Assembly: GCF_001662485.1 (NCBI RefSeq)
Contig: NZ_JMTM01000060.1
Location: forward strand, 1 to 64,000
Source of the DNA: Flavobacterium succinicans
GTDB lineage: Bacteria > Bacteroidota > Bacteroidia > Flavobacteriales > Flavobacteriaceae
DNA: 64,000 nucleotides
Direction of reading: 5' to 3'
This document shows, in pieces, positions 25,573 through 33,981 of the stretch (positions are counted from its first letter, which is position 1; each line of letters begins with the position of its first letter). The position numbers and the translations under genes were made by a program. The notes below the pieces were generated by a model. That model ran no database searches. It was not told where the DNA came from and saw nothing but the letters and a program-made list of their open reading frames with translations.

Positions 25573-28200
25573 TTAGGGCGTTTTTATGTTTAAATAGGCG
25601 TCTAAATTCTTTTTCATTTGGACGATCTTGTAATTCTCATCAGTTATTGGAATGGCCGTTTGTTTCACCGCAGGCAAGCCTTTTTTACTAAAGATAACCG
25701 ACACATCGTTAGCATACACTTCTGATCTAAATCCGTGTATGCATAAAATGCGTTCACTATCGGTATAATTATCACAAGTATAATATAGATTTTCTATATT
25801 TTCCTTAGCCATAAATTCCAGAACTTGCTTTTCTATAGCACGTTCTTGCTTATAATCTTCGATAGGAATTCTAAAAATAATTTTCCATTTTTTAGTGTCT
25901 ATCGTACTAAACGCCATTCTTTCCAAAATGGGAATTTGCGTGGTGATAATCTCTTCCGCTTTTTTTCCTTCTTCGGTATTGGCATAGGTATCGGCAACAT
26001 ATTGCATGGCTTCTTTGTAAGCTGGTAAGCCTTTTGTTTTAGCCAACGCATTCGCTTTGAGTAATTCAAACTTGGCTACAATTTCTTCTCCAGTTAACTG
26101 ATTAATCATCATATTGCAACGCGCAATTACCGCTGCAAACTTTTCATCCTTAAACCATTCGTAGCATTCCTTGTATTTGTTCTCTGGGGAATCTTTGTCT
26201 TTCGAGCCATCAAAAGTTGGATCATTTATGATTTTAGCATATCTAGAATCCGGGAATTTTGAGCTGATATCCTCTTTAACAGATGCCGCTTTGGCTTTAT
26301 TGGTGATTTCGTAAATTTTATACAAATTGTACAGAATGGGGGGAATCAATTTTACATCAGGCTGAAAGCTTAGTAGTTGCTCCAATTTAGCACTGGCCAG
26401 ATCATATTCTTTGAATTTCTCTTTGTAAACCAATCCCAATTGATAATATCCCTTATTTCTTTCTTTAGTAATACTATCAATTGCCGAAGACTGAGTAGGC
26501 AACTGCTTTAGATAAAACGGTATTGTATAACGAGGATCTTCTACTGCTTTCTCAATGGCTGCACTATCATCATTTATAGTATCGTTTGAGATTTCATTGG
26601 CTCCTTTTTTCACATTAGAGAACAACCAATTTTCGACCAAAGCACGATTTCCATAAGCCTTTCTAAATTCTAATTTCCCAAAGGCTACCGTTTTTGGATT
26701 ATAAAAATAAAAAGTGTTTGCCGATTCTGCTTGTGAATTATCCGTCGGAGGTAAAAATGCTTTTTTATTTGCCAAACCTGGACCCGTAGGCATAGCTGCT
26801 GGATCAGAAGCCGACAAATTACGTTCGATATTGGCTAATTTTTGTTTCTGTATTTCCTCCAAGACCTGTTTTATAGAGTCTTGCTTTTTAAGTGCAACTA
26901 TATGCTTTTCATAATAGGCGTTTCGCTCTGAAGGAGACAACGCCACTACTTTTAAAATACTATCGTTTCTTTTGGTACTATTTTCTAATAAAATGACTTC
27001 GTCTAAATCTTTACGTTTTTTTTGAATTTTATAAAACTCTCTGGCTTTTGGATTGAGTTTTACTAACGTGCTATCATAATATTTGGCAGCCAACGGATAA
27101 TTGGTTGCTTTGAAATAAATGTTACCAATATTTCTATAATTGGAGGCAGCTAAATAAAGATCTTTCGGTTTTTCTTTTAAGGAAATTTTATAGAAAATAG
27201 TAGCCGAATCGGGCTTATTGTAATGATCATAAAACAGCCCCATATTGTGGTAAATCACATCTAGAAAAGGGCGATTCTCACGGTCCTTGATTAATTCGTT
27301 ATAAATGGCTACAAAAGCGTCAGGATTTCCTGTCTTGTAATCAAACAATTGCGCTTTTCTGGCGTAAGACTGGATAATATACTCTCTCTTAGCGCTGCGA
27401 TTCATATCAATTACCGCATCGTAACAAAAAAGCGCACTATCTCTTTTTCCTAATTCTTGATACAACTGCCCCAAAATAAAACGATAACGGGCTTTTTCTT
27501 CATTCCTTTTAGTAAAATCTACCGCTATTTTTAGTTTAGCTACCGCGCTATCTTTTTTTTCTAAATTCAAAAAAGCTTCAGCCAAAAGGGCATTCGCATC
27601 CGCAAAAGGTTGGTCTTTGAATTCCTCGTCTTTGAGTAATTTATTGATGTTTTTTACCACTAAAGCATCGTTGCCCAAGCGCATATTGGTTTTTTCGCGC
27701 CAAACTTTAGCTTCGTATATTTTATCGCTTTCGGGATATTTATACAATATATAGTTAAAGGCATCTAAGGCTGGCACAAAACGCTGGTCATAATAACGTG
27801 CTTTCCCGAGCAAAAGATAGGCTTCGTCCATTTGGTAATTGACCTCACGGCCACCAATATTCATCGAATGTTTTTGAATGGCTTTGGTGGCTTTGGTTTC
27901 TGCCAATTCAAAATCAGCATTTTTGGTTTTATCATCAGAAGGAAGACTTCCTGAAAACTGCATTCTTTCAATCGGTAACAATTCCCAGAAATTATCTTTA
28001 TCACCTGTTACCAACCCATTTAATCCCTTGTCTAAACCTATTTGTCCATTATACAAAATATTATACCGCGTACTCAAAGCATGCGAGTTTCTGGACAAAA
28101 AAGTATTCTTCTTGGTAGAACAAGCTATCAAGAAAACGAAAAAAAGTAGAATATAAAAGGGCTTACAACTGGTAGTCTTCAATAGGAAACGTTTTATCAT
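25573..28200 (-). CDS. sprE: T9SS/gliding TPR lipoprotein SprE (PorW)
   Basis: The 875-residue protein has a lipobox (FLIAC, Cys27) and many TPR-like helical pairs through residues ~120-400 and ~580-770. Opening words (STKKNTFLSRNSHALSTRYNILYNG, split) and the total length agree with SprE/PorW, an outer-membrane-associated lipoprotein needed for type IX secretion and gliding. It heads the transcript that continues into bactofilin and the AtpZ/AtpI-like genes. The leader holds TATTTTTACC, the same weak -7-like word seen upstream of recA. Assignment rests on recognition rather than a search. Confidence 0.85.
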   Translation of the reverse strand: MIKRFLLKTTSCKPFYILLFFVFLIACSTKKNTFLSRNSHALSTRYNILYNGQIGLDKGLNGLVTGDKDNFWELLPIERMQFSGSLPSDDKTKNADFELAETKATKAIQKHSMNIGGREVNYQMDEAYLLLGKARYYDQRFVPALDAFNYILYKYPESDKIYEAKVWREKTNMRLGNDALVVKNINKLLKDEEFKDQPFADANALLAEAFLNLEKKDSAVAKLKIAVDFTKRNEEKARYRFILGQLYQELGKRDSALFCYDAVIDMNRSAKREYIIQSYARKAQLFDYKTGNPDAFVAIYNELIKDRENRPFLDVIYHNMGLFYDHYNKPDSATIFYKISLKEKPKDLYLAASNYRNIGNIYFKATNYPLAAKYYDSTLVKLNPKAREFYKIQKKRKDLDEVILLENSTKRNDSILKVVALSPSERNAYYEKHIVALKKQDSIKQVLEEIQKQKLANIERNLSASDPAAMPTGPGLANKKAFLPPTDNSQAESANTFYFYNPKTVAFGKLEFRKAYGNRALVENWLFSNVKKGANEISNDTINDDSAAIEKAVEDPRYTIPFYLKQLPTQSSAIDSITKERNKGYYQLGLVYKEKFKEYDLASAKLEQLLSFQPDVKLIPPILYNLYKIYEITNKAKAASVKEDISSKFPDSRYAKIINDPTFDGSKDKDSPENKYKECYEWFKDEKFAAVIARCNMMINQLTGEEIVAKFELLKANALAKTKGLPAYKEAMQYVADTYANTEEGKKAEEIITTQIPILERMAFSTIDTKKWKIIFRIPIEDYKQERAIEKQVLEFMAKENIENLYYTCDNYTDSERILCIHGFRSEVYANDVSVIFSKKGLPAVKQTAIPITDENYKIVQMKKNLDAYLNIKTP

Positions 28201-28268
28201 TTAACTTGAAAAACATCATTTTAGTATAATGACTGGTAAAAATACGTTTCTTTTTGAAATATTCGAAT

Positions 28269-28964
28269 TTAAACCGCAAAAAACGCTTCCAACTCGGCCA
28301 AAGTCTCCGTTGATGTTTGAATATCTTTGACTACTTCTCCTTTGTTCAAAGCGACAATTCGGTTACAAACTTCAACAGTATGCAACAAATCGTGACTAGA
28401 AACTAAAACGGTTACGTCTGGGTTTTGAGCCAATTCTTTGATGATTTTTTTCAATCGGTTTACGGTCGTTGGGTCTAAGTTGGCAAAAGGTTCGTCCAAA
28501 ATAACGACTTCAGGGTTGCCTATTAAAGTGGCGATAATCCCAACTTTCTTTTGGTTTCCTTTAGACAAGTCTCTCAGGTATTTTTTGTTTTTTAGGATTT
28601 CGCCATTAAAAAATTCTTCGTGTTTTGCCAATAAGGCATCGACATCGGCTTTGTTTTGTCCGCGTAAATCTCCAATGAAATAAAAGTATTCTTCGGGTGT
28701 TAAATACCCAATCAAAAAGCTTTCGTCCAAAAAAGAACCCGTAAAAGGTTTCCAGCCTTCGCTGGTATTCACTTGAACGCCATTGTTAATAACGGCTCCT
28801 GTAGTGGGGTGAATTAAATCCAATAGCAAACTGAAAAAAGTAGTTTTTCCAGCGCCGTTGTTTCCGACCAATCCAAAACTTTCGCCTTTTGGTATTTCTA
28901 ATTGGTCTATTTTTAAAACGGTGGTTCCGTTGTATGATTTTGAAAGGTTTTGTACTTGTATCAT
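28269..28964 (-). CDS. ABC transporter ATP-binding protein
   Basis: A 231-residue ABC ATPase: Walker A GNNGAGKTT (residues ~37-45), signature LSKGNQKK (~135), Walker B VVILDEPFANLD and the switch His in SSHD. It pairs with the DUF5687 membrane protein 50 bases upstream, forming a two-component exporter-type transporter. The substrate is unknown; related pairs are generally annotated as ABC-2-like exporters. Confidence 0.92.
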   Translation of the reverse strand: MIQVQNLSKSYNGTTVLKIDQLEIPKGESFGLVGNNGAGKTTFFSLLLDLIHPTTGAVINNGVQVNTSEGWKPFTGSFLDESFLIGYLTPEEYFYFIGDLRGQNKADVDALLAKHEEFFNGEILKNKKYLRDLSKGNQKKVGIIATLIGNPEVVILDEPFANLDPTTVNRLKKIIKELAQNPDVTVLVSSHDLLHTVEVCNRIVALNKGEVVKDIQTSTETLAELEAFFAV

Positions 28965-28980
28965 AATGAAAAGTCTGAAG

Positions 28981-29002
28981 TTAGAAATTAGAGGTTAGAA
29001 GG
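28981..29002. repeat. TTAGA-type short repeat in ABC transporter gap
   Basis: TTAGAAATTAGAGGTTAGAAGG shows the same ~8-base periodic TTAGA words as the atpB-atpE hairpin at 23231-23300 but without a pairing arm. It lies in the 50-base gap between the permease and the ATPase genes. Confidence 0.4.
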
Positions 29003-29014
29003 TATTCTTTTAAA

Positions 29015-30475
29015 TTAGCTTTTTTGTTTATAAGCCGCAATGGTTTTGTATTTTTCTCTTTTGTAAATTTTTTCAATTTGAAGGAACACCCAGTTTCTCA
29101 TTGCAAAACCAATTACTCCCGCAAGAGCAACAAGGCCCAAACCTAATTCTTGTCCGCCAAAATATTTCCCCAAACCATACAAAAGCAAAGGCAAAACTAA
29201 TTTTGGAATAGAAAGCAACATCGTGTTGACATTGAAGGCTTTTTTGTCACCAAAAGCGCCTTGACTTTGCGTTAAATCGATTGGCGTTTTCGTAAAAGCT
29301 CCTCCTAAGAGTACCAGATGTGAATTGATTCCAATATTGTAAATCGCACCAGCCACAATGGTCAAATATATTTGCCATCCAAAGTAAAGATAAAAACTAG
29401 CCAAAATCGTAGAAGCAAAAGTGGCAATAACAATTAACCACCATTTGGAATTCAAATAGCCACGATACGGGATGTTTTGCGTCATCATCAATTGGTAATA
29501 CGAACTATCCCAACTCGGTACAAACTGACCAAAGGTGAATAAAAATCCGCCCGACACAAAAATTCCTGCAAAAATGTGCATCACTTGTGGCTGTGTTGGG
29601 TTGCCAAAGAAAATCAATCCATAAAACAAAAACAACACACTCATAAGAACCGTTGTTTTGGAACGTTTGTTTCTTTTGATTAATTTAATGTCATTCTTCA
29701 AGAAAGTTCCCAAAGTACCAAACTGATTCAACCAGGTCAAATCTTCTGTCTTGGCGATTTCACCTTTTATCGCCAAACCAGCATCGAGATATAATTCGTT
29801 TTTGAAATAAACAAAGGTGTAATAATACAACAATCCTAAGATTACAAGCGGAATACCAAACATCCCTGGTGAATGAAATAAAGCCTCAAAAAACGGAGCA
29901 CTGTACACCGTTACATCAAAATAACCGTAATATTGTAATCCACCAAGCACTGCAACAATAGCAAGGAAAATTCCAAACAATTGATCTTTATTACTCAATA
30001 TAATATTCAAAAAATTATTGATGTACACCAAGGCAAAAACACCCAAATGCCAATACACTACAGAGGCCACATCATACCCTTCATAAATCAAAACGACACT
30101 TAAAGGAATAAAAAGAAAAGCGTGCAAAATATTGAAAAAAGACAAGGCCGTCTTTCCTAAAGAAAAATGCACAATCGTAGGTCTCTTAATCGGTAATACC
30201 AATAAAGGACGAATGTTGAGCACAGGGATTTTTTGAAGCATTAATCGAAAAGCTAAATCAAATAGAAAATAGTAGACCAAAAATTTATTGATGGTTACCA
30301 ATGGGTCTAAATTCATTTTCTTAAGACCGTAAAAACCACCAATACCTAGCACTAAAAACAACAAGGTAAAATAAGCAATCAAAAAGCCCATTAAAATTTT
30401 CATTGCCAAGCTCGTTCCAAAGGAAGCTGAACGCAAAAAGGCTTTCCACTCGAGGTAAATAAAACGTAAAAACAT
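29015..30475 (-). CDS. DUF5687 membrane protein (ABC-2-like permease)
   Basis: The 486-residue protein has about 10-12 predicted transmembrane helices, a start typical of the DUF5687 family (FIYLEWKAFLRSASFG) and a cytoplasmic loop rich in K/R near residue 270 (KLIKRNKRSKTT). DUF5687 proteins are the membrane half of ABC exporters in Flavobacteriia. The partner ATPase follows directly. Confidence 0.83.
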   Translation of the reverse strand: MFLRFIYLEWKAFLRSASFGTSLAMKILMGFLIAYFTLLFLVLGIGGFYGLKKMNLDPLVTINKFLVYYFLFDLAFRLMLQKIPVLNIRPLLVLPIKRPTIVHFSLGKTALSFFNILHAFLFIPLSVVLIYEGYDVASVVYWHLGVFALVYINNFLNIILSNKDQLFGIFLAIVAVLGGLQYYGYFDVTVYSAPFFEALFHSPGMFGIPLVILGLLYYYTFVYFKNELYLDAGLAIKGEIAKTEDLTWLNQFGTLGTFLKNDIKLIKRNKRSKTTVLMSVLFLFYGLIFFGNPTQPQVMHIFAGIFVSGGFLFTFGQFVPSWDSSYYQLMMTQNIPYRGYLNSKWWLIVIATFASTILASFYLYFGWQIYLTIVAGAIYNIGINSHLVLLGGAFTKTPIDLTQSQGAFGDKKAFNVNTMLLSIPKLVLPLLLYGLGKYFGGQELGLGLVALAGVIGFAMRNWVFLQIEKIYKREKYKTIAAYKQKS

Positions 30476-30571
30476 AGTTATTTGGGTTTAGTTGAAGAGT
30501 AAGTAAACAAAAAATATAAAACGTTACAAGTTTTTATAATCGATAATGTAACTTTTATAAATTAAAATTTA

Positions 30572-30656
30572 TTTGTTTTTTGAACCATTAAGTCATTAAG
30601 GTTCATAAAGTCTAAGAAAACTTAATTTTTCTTCATTTCTTAATGGTGAAAAATTT
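30572..30656. repeat. dispersed inverted-repeat element with GAACCATTAAG end (copy 2)
   Basis: The left arm TTTTTTGAACCATTAAGTCA continues as TTAAGGTTCATAAAG; the right arm is CTTAATTTTTCTTCATTTCT followed by TAATGGTGAAAAA. The right end has one mismatch to the GAACCATTAAG terminus. It starts 34 bases 3' of the gene ending at 30691, the same placement as the other two copies. Confidence 0.7.
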
Positions 30657-30690
30657 TGGTTCTTTTTTTAAACATTCATGGTAATATCCA

Positions 30691-31398
30691 TCAAAAAATA
30701 GCCAAAGAATATTCTGGATAGGTTTGTAAAAGGTATTTTTTAGACTTTGACGGAATTTCAAAAAAGATAACATACATCAAAATAGTCATCAGTACCAAAA
30801 AGAAACTGGCGAAAACTAAAAAATAGGTATTACTTATATAATGTTCTACTCGATTAAACAGTTGCAAAAAGAGATTTAATGGAAAAATAATCGCGCCAGA
30901 GAAACCACCGTATTGATTCATAATATCCTCAAACAACCAACGTTTTTGATGCTTTTGAATTTGCTTTTTGTGTTTCATACGATTTGAGATCATACCATAC
31001 AAAGCAAAAAGCACCAATAATCCATAGAAAAGCAACACCCAATCGCCATTGTAATGACTTGATTTTAGTAACAAAAACAGTACCCCTGTAACTCCAATCG
31101 TTCCCATAATTTTGGGTAGCGTAAAAAAAGTCTTCACAATAGACCACACAATCTGATTGTATTTCTTTTGTAAAAATCGTTGTTTGCCTTCTACCACATC
31201 CATAAAGCCAAAAACGCCAAATTTTTTGAATTCGTTTTGTAAGGCTTCATTAAATGAAAGCTTGGGATTTTCTTGCCATTGCTCCTCAATAGCATTCGCC
31301 AAATGATCCACCAATTCGGTTTGGAGATCATACCATTCTACATAATGTTGACGTGTGAATGTATATAATTGGTTGATTTGTTCGGTGGTTAGTTTCAT
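30691..31398 (-). CDS. PadR-associated membrane protein, paralogue A
   Basis: The 235-residue protein has a soluble helical N-terminus (MKLTTEQINQLYTFTRQHYV; residues 1-80, with an LxxELVDHLANAIE segment) and four predicted transmembrane helices (about 95-115, 120-138, 165-185, 195-215). The N-terminus resembles the HAAS-type domain of proteins encoded next to PadR regulators in Firmicutes. It overlaps the preceding paralogue by four bases (ATGA). Function is unknown. Confidence 0.65.
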   Translation of the reverse strand: MKLTTEQINQLYTFTRQHYVEWYDLQTELVDHLANAIEEQWQENPKLSFNEALQNEFKKFGVFGFMDVVEGKQRFLQKKYNQIVWSIVKTFFTLPKIMGTIGVTGVLFLLLKSSHYNGDWVLLFYGLLVLFALYGMISNRMKHKKQIQKHQKRWLFEDIMNQYGGFSGAIIFPLNLFLQLFNRVEHYISNTYFLVFASFFLVLMTILMYVIFFEIPSKSKKYLLQTYPEYSLAIF

Positions 31399-32030
31399 GC
31401 TTTAGTCATTTTTTTAAAAAAACTAGTGTGCCATCTATAATTTTGAAAAGCCACAATGGCTTGAAATAACATTAATAGCGTATAAAAAATCTTTAATTCT
31501 ATAACCTCGTGATCTAACAATAAAATAAAAAAACTTAAGATAATTATTGGAGCAGATTGATTCACCAAAAACCGATAACTTGTAGGTATAGAATGGAAAT
31601 TTATCCTAATCACAACTAAACAAATAATACTACATGACACAATTGCTGTTATATTTACTAACTCATCAAATGGTGCTAAAAATGCATGAATATGAGATTT
31701 ATAATAAAACATTGGAATGTAAATAAAGATACTCAAGCATAAAATAAACAAATGATATTTTTTCATTCTGGCAAGCAAACGGTCCAAAACAATCTTTGGA
31801 AACGAATAAATTATTCCAATTAAAAAACTAGAACTTGAAAGAAGTCTGGGTTTCCAATTGTCTTTAATTATGATAAAGGCTTCTTCAAAAGAACTATTGT
31901 GGTCATTCATTAAAGCTTCAATCTGCGAAGCAATGTGATCCAATAGTTCTAACTTAATGTCAAGATATTTAACATCATTTCTTTCTAGAAAAGTGTCGAT
32001 TTGGTTGATTTGTTCGGTAGTTAATTTCAT
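31395..32030 (-). CDS. PadR-associated membrane protein, paralogue B
   Basis: The 211-residue protein shares the N-terminal MKLTTEQINQ and LELLDHIASQIEAL segment with paralogue A, then about four transmembrane helices. Divergence in the membrane part is strong, so the duplication is old or the soluble domain was conserved selectively. The gene starts 11 bases after the PadR stop, placing padR, B and A in one operon. Confidence 0.65.
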   Translation of the reverse strand: MKLTTEQINQIDTFLERNDVKYLDIKLELLDHIASQIEALMNDHNSSFEEAFIIIKDNWKPRLLSSSSFLIGIIYSFPKIVLDRLLARMKKYHLFILCLSIFIYIPMFYYKSHIHAFLAPFDELVNITAIVSCSIICLVVIRINFHSIPTSYRFLVNQSAPIIILSFFILLLDHEVIELKIFYTLLMLFQAIVAFQNYRWHTSFFKKMTKA

Positions 32031-32041
32031 GATTTAAAACG

Positions 32042-32377
32042 TTAAATGGCTAATTTTGGATTCACTAAACTTTGCATATTTCGGATAAAATCCTCCAACT
32101 CCGCTAATCGATTAACGGTTTCTGTGGTTCCTTTTTCGGTGAGTTTATAATACTTTCTCAAGCGGTTGTCTACTCGTTCTATCTCTACATCAAGCAATCC
32201 TTCGGCTTCCAATTTGTGCAACGCTGGATACAAAGCGCCTTCGGTTATGGTCAATTCTCCTTGCGTCAACGCCTTTACTTTCTGGGTAATTTCGTACCCA
32301 TACATTTTGCCATTCTCTTCCAACAACTTCATAATAATGGTGTTGAGACTGCCTTTGTATAATTGTGAGTTTTTCAT
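32042..32377 (-). CDS. PadR-family transcriptional regulator
   Basis: I start at the ATG at 32377 (MKNSQLYKGSLNTIIMKLLE), giving 111 residues; a longer frame reaches 32515 but would run through the promoter and has no family similarity. The winged helix is clear: GKMYGYEITQKV, LTITEGALYPALHKLEAEGLL and RLRKYYKLTEKG. PadR proteins usually repress their own operon and a linked transporter or membrane-protein gene set. Candidate operator repeats lie upstream at 32416-32439. Confidence 0.88.
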   Translation of the reverse strand: MKNSQLYKGSLNTIIMKLLEENGKMYGYEITQKVKALTQGELTITEGALYPALHKLEAEGLLDVEIERVDNRLRKYYKLTEKGTTETVNRLAELEDFIRNMQSLVNPKLAI

Positions 32378-32411
32378 ATTTTGAAGAATTAGAAAATCTA
32401 TTTTTGAATCA

Positions 32412-32439
32412 CAAATATACATAAGATTCTTATACATAA
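32412..32439 (-). promoter_or_regulatory. padR promoter -7 box with repeated operator-like words
   Basis: On the minus strand TATATTTG (32419-32412) fits TAnnTTTG, about 35 bases before the padR ATG. Overlapping it, the plus strand has an exact direct repeat TATACATAA at 32416-32424 and 32431-32439, with the small palindrome ATAAG-ATT-CTTAT between, a plausible autoregulatory site. Confidence 0.5.
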
Positions 32440-32494
32440 CAAAATTAGGTATAAAAAATTCAATCGGTTGCGCCATCAAAGTTATGGTCTTTGC

Positions 32495-32502
32495 TATCTT
32501 TG
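32495..32502 (+). promoter_or_regulatory. -7 box TATCTTTG for the ferredoxin reductase gene
   Basis: TATCTTTG fits TAnnTTTG and lies 16 bases before the ATG at 32519, giving a leader of only about a dozen bases. Its position also shows that a longer reading frame start (TTG at 32468) cannot be the true start. Confidence 0.6.
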
Positions 32503-32518
32503 TAAAAAAAATCAAATT

Positions 32519-33571
32519 ATGCCTTCCTTTTTAAAACTCCTTATCAAAGAAGTAAAACGCGAAACGAAAGACGCCGTTTCCATACTTTTTAATGTCCCAG
32601 AAGAACTTACCTCAAATTATACTTTTACCGCAGGACAATACCTTAACTTGCGTTTAACCCTAGACAATCAAGAGATTCGCAGAGCCTATTCTATTTGTGC
32701 TGCTCCTGAAAGTGGGGAATTGCGCATTGCTGTAAAAGCTGTAAAAAATGGACTGTTTTCTCAATTTGCCACAAGCCGATTAAAAGCGGGAGACGTACTC
32801 GAAGTAGGACAACCCGAAGGGAAATTCACCTTCACTCCTGATGCCGAGCGTCAAAGAAACTACGCCGCTTTTGTAGCTGGTAGCGGAATCACGCCTGTAA
32901 TTTCTATCTTAAAATCGGTTTTAAAAAGCGAACCAAAAAGTTCTTTTGTCTTGGTTTATGGTAATAAAACACCTGAGGAAACCATCTTTCATCAAGAATT
33001 ACACGACTTGCAATTGCAATATGTTGGACGTCTTTTCGTACATTATGTTTACAGCAAAGTACACGCTGGAGAAGGCTTTTTTGGACGAATTGACAAATCG
33101 GTTGTGAATGCCGTACTTACGCAAAAACACGCCGCTTTGAATTTTGACAAGTACTTTTTGTGCGGTCCAGAAGAAATGATTACTACCGTTTCTACTATCT
33201 TAAAAGAGAAAAATGTAAAAGAATCCGCCATTAAGTTTGAATTGTTTACTTCTTCTACGCAAGAAAAAACAATTTCAGCAGCTGTAGATGGTCACACTAC
33301 TATTACCGTATTAGTGGACGACGAAGAAACTACTTTCGAAATGTCGGCCAAACAAACCCTACTCGAAGCGACTCTTAAACAAGGCATCGACGCTCCATAT
33401 TCTTGTCAAGGCGGAATTTGCAGCAGCTGTTTATGTCGTATCACCGAAGGTACAGCCGAAATGAAGAAAAATTCTATTCTTTCTGATGATGAAATTGCCG
33501 AAGGTTTAATTCTGAGTTGTCAAGCTTATCCAACTTCTTCAACACTTCGTGTGGATTTTGATGATGTGTAA
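32519..33571 (+). CDS. ferredoxin-NADP reductase-like flavoprotein with C-terminal 2Fe-2S domain (PaaE-like)
   Basis: The 350-residue product has an FAD-binding barrel with RRAYSIC (residues ~56-62), an NAD(P)-binding domain with VAGSGITPVISIL and FLCGPEEMI, and a plant-type ferredoxin domain with CQGGICSSCLC and LSCQA. This architecture matches the phenylacetyl-CoA epoxygenase reductase PaaE and related electron-transfer reductases. No paaABCD genes are in the window, so the partner oxygenase is unknown and a general reductase role is equally likely. Confidence 0.85.
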   Translation: MPSFLKLLIKEVKRETKDAVSILFNVPEELTSNYTFTAGQYLNLRLTLDNQEIRRAYSICAAPESGELRIAVKAVKNGLFSQFATSRLKAGDVLEVGQPEGKFTFTPDAERQRNYAAFVAGSGITPVISILKSVLKSEPKSSFVLVYGNKTPEETIFHQELHDLQLQYVGRLFVHYVYSKVHAGEGFFGRIDKSVVNAVLTQKHAALNFDKYFLCGPEEMITTVSTILKEKNVKESAIKFELFTSSTQEKTISAAVDGHTTITVLVDDEETTFEMSAKQTLLEATLKQGIDAPYSCQGGICSSCLCRITEGTAEMKKNSILSDDEIAEGLILSCQAYPTSSTLRVDFDDV

Positions 33572-33572
33572 T

Positions 33573-33593
33573 CCCCCTAACCCCCAAAGGGGG
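33573..33593. repeat. small C5/G5 palindromic repeat
   Basis: CCCCCTAACCCCCAAAGGGGG gives a C5-AAA-G5 hairpin directly after the reductase stop. It stands out from the AT-rich context. Similar C-rich palindromes are, from memory, common between genes in Flavobacterium genomes. Confidence 0.6.
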
Positions 33594-33617
33594 AATAATT
33601 GAAATTAGCAGCGTTTT

Positions 33618-33926
33618 ATGAAATCCATACGAGAAATTTTTAAAAACAAAGACTATCTTTTGGATGAACCTGAAGTGGCAGAATTGATGGACTATTGCGA
33701 AGCCTTGCAAGATGAAATTGTGGAATTCAAATTTCAACAAGCCAAAAACAAGGAATTGACAATGCTCGATATGTTGAAAGAAGTGCTCAAAGGTTGCAAC
33801 GCTATCGAAAAAGAACAAATGGAACACGAGCGTTTTGGTTACGAAGCGCCGAATTATCAAGCCACTATTTCGAATTTGAAAAGCTATATCCTAGAACGCT
33901 GTCGAGACGAGAAGATTTATTTATGA
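33618..33926 (+). CDS. conserved hypothetical helical protein
   Basis: The 102-residue acidic, soluble, fully alpha-helical product starts MKSIREIFKNKDYLLDEPEV and lacks signal peptide and membrane helices. It lies 46 bases after the reductase gene, beyond the C5/G5 palindrome, and ends in a good terminator, so it is likely a real gene, perhaps sharing the reductase transcript. I do not recognise the family. Confidence 0.65.
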   Translation: MKSIREIFKNKDYLLDEPEVAELMDYCEALQDEIVEFKFQQAKNKELTMLDMLKEVLKGCNAIEKEQMEHERFGYEAPNYQATISNLKSYILERCRDEKIYL

Positions 33927-33928
33927 TG

Positions 33929-33972
33929 AAATCCAAATTCCAATAACTATACTCTTGGAATTTGGATTTTTT
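33929..33972. terminator. hairpin terminator between convergent genes
   Basis: AAATCCAAATTCCAA pairs with TTGGAATTTGGATTT followed by TTTC, loop TAACTATACTC. It sits between the plus gene ending at 33926 and the minus gene ending at 33982 and can serve both. Confidence 0.85.
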
Positions 33973-33981
33973 CATTGATTA

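Noticed and set aside
30929-31147. 72-codon minus-strand ORF inside the PadR-associated gene
   Set aside because: Alternate frame of a longer gene with membrane-protein pattern; no independent support.
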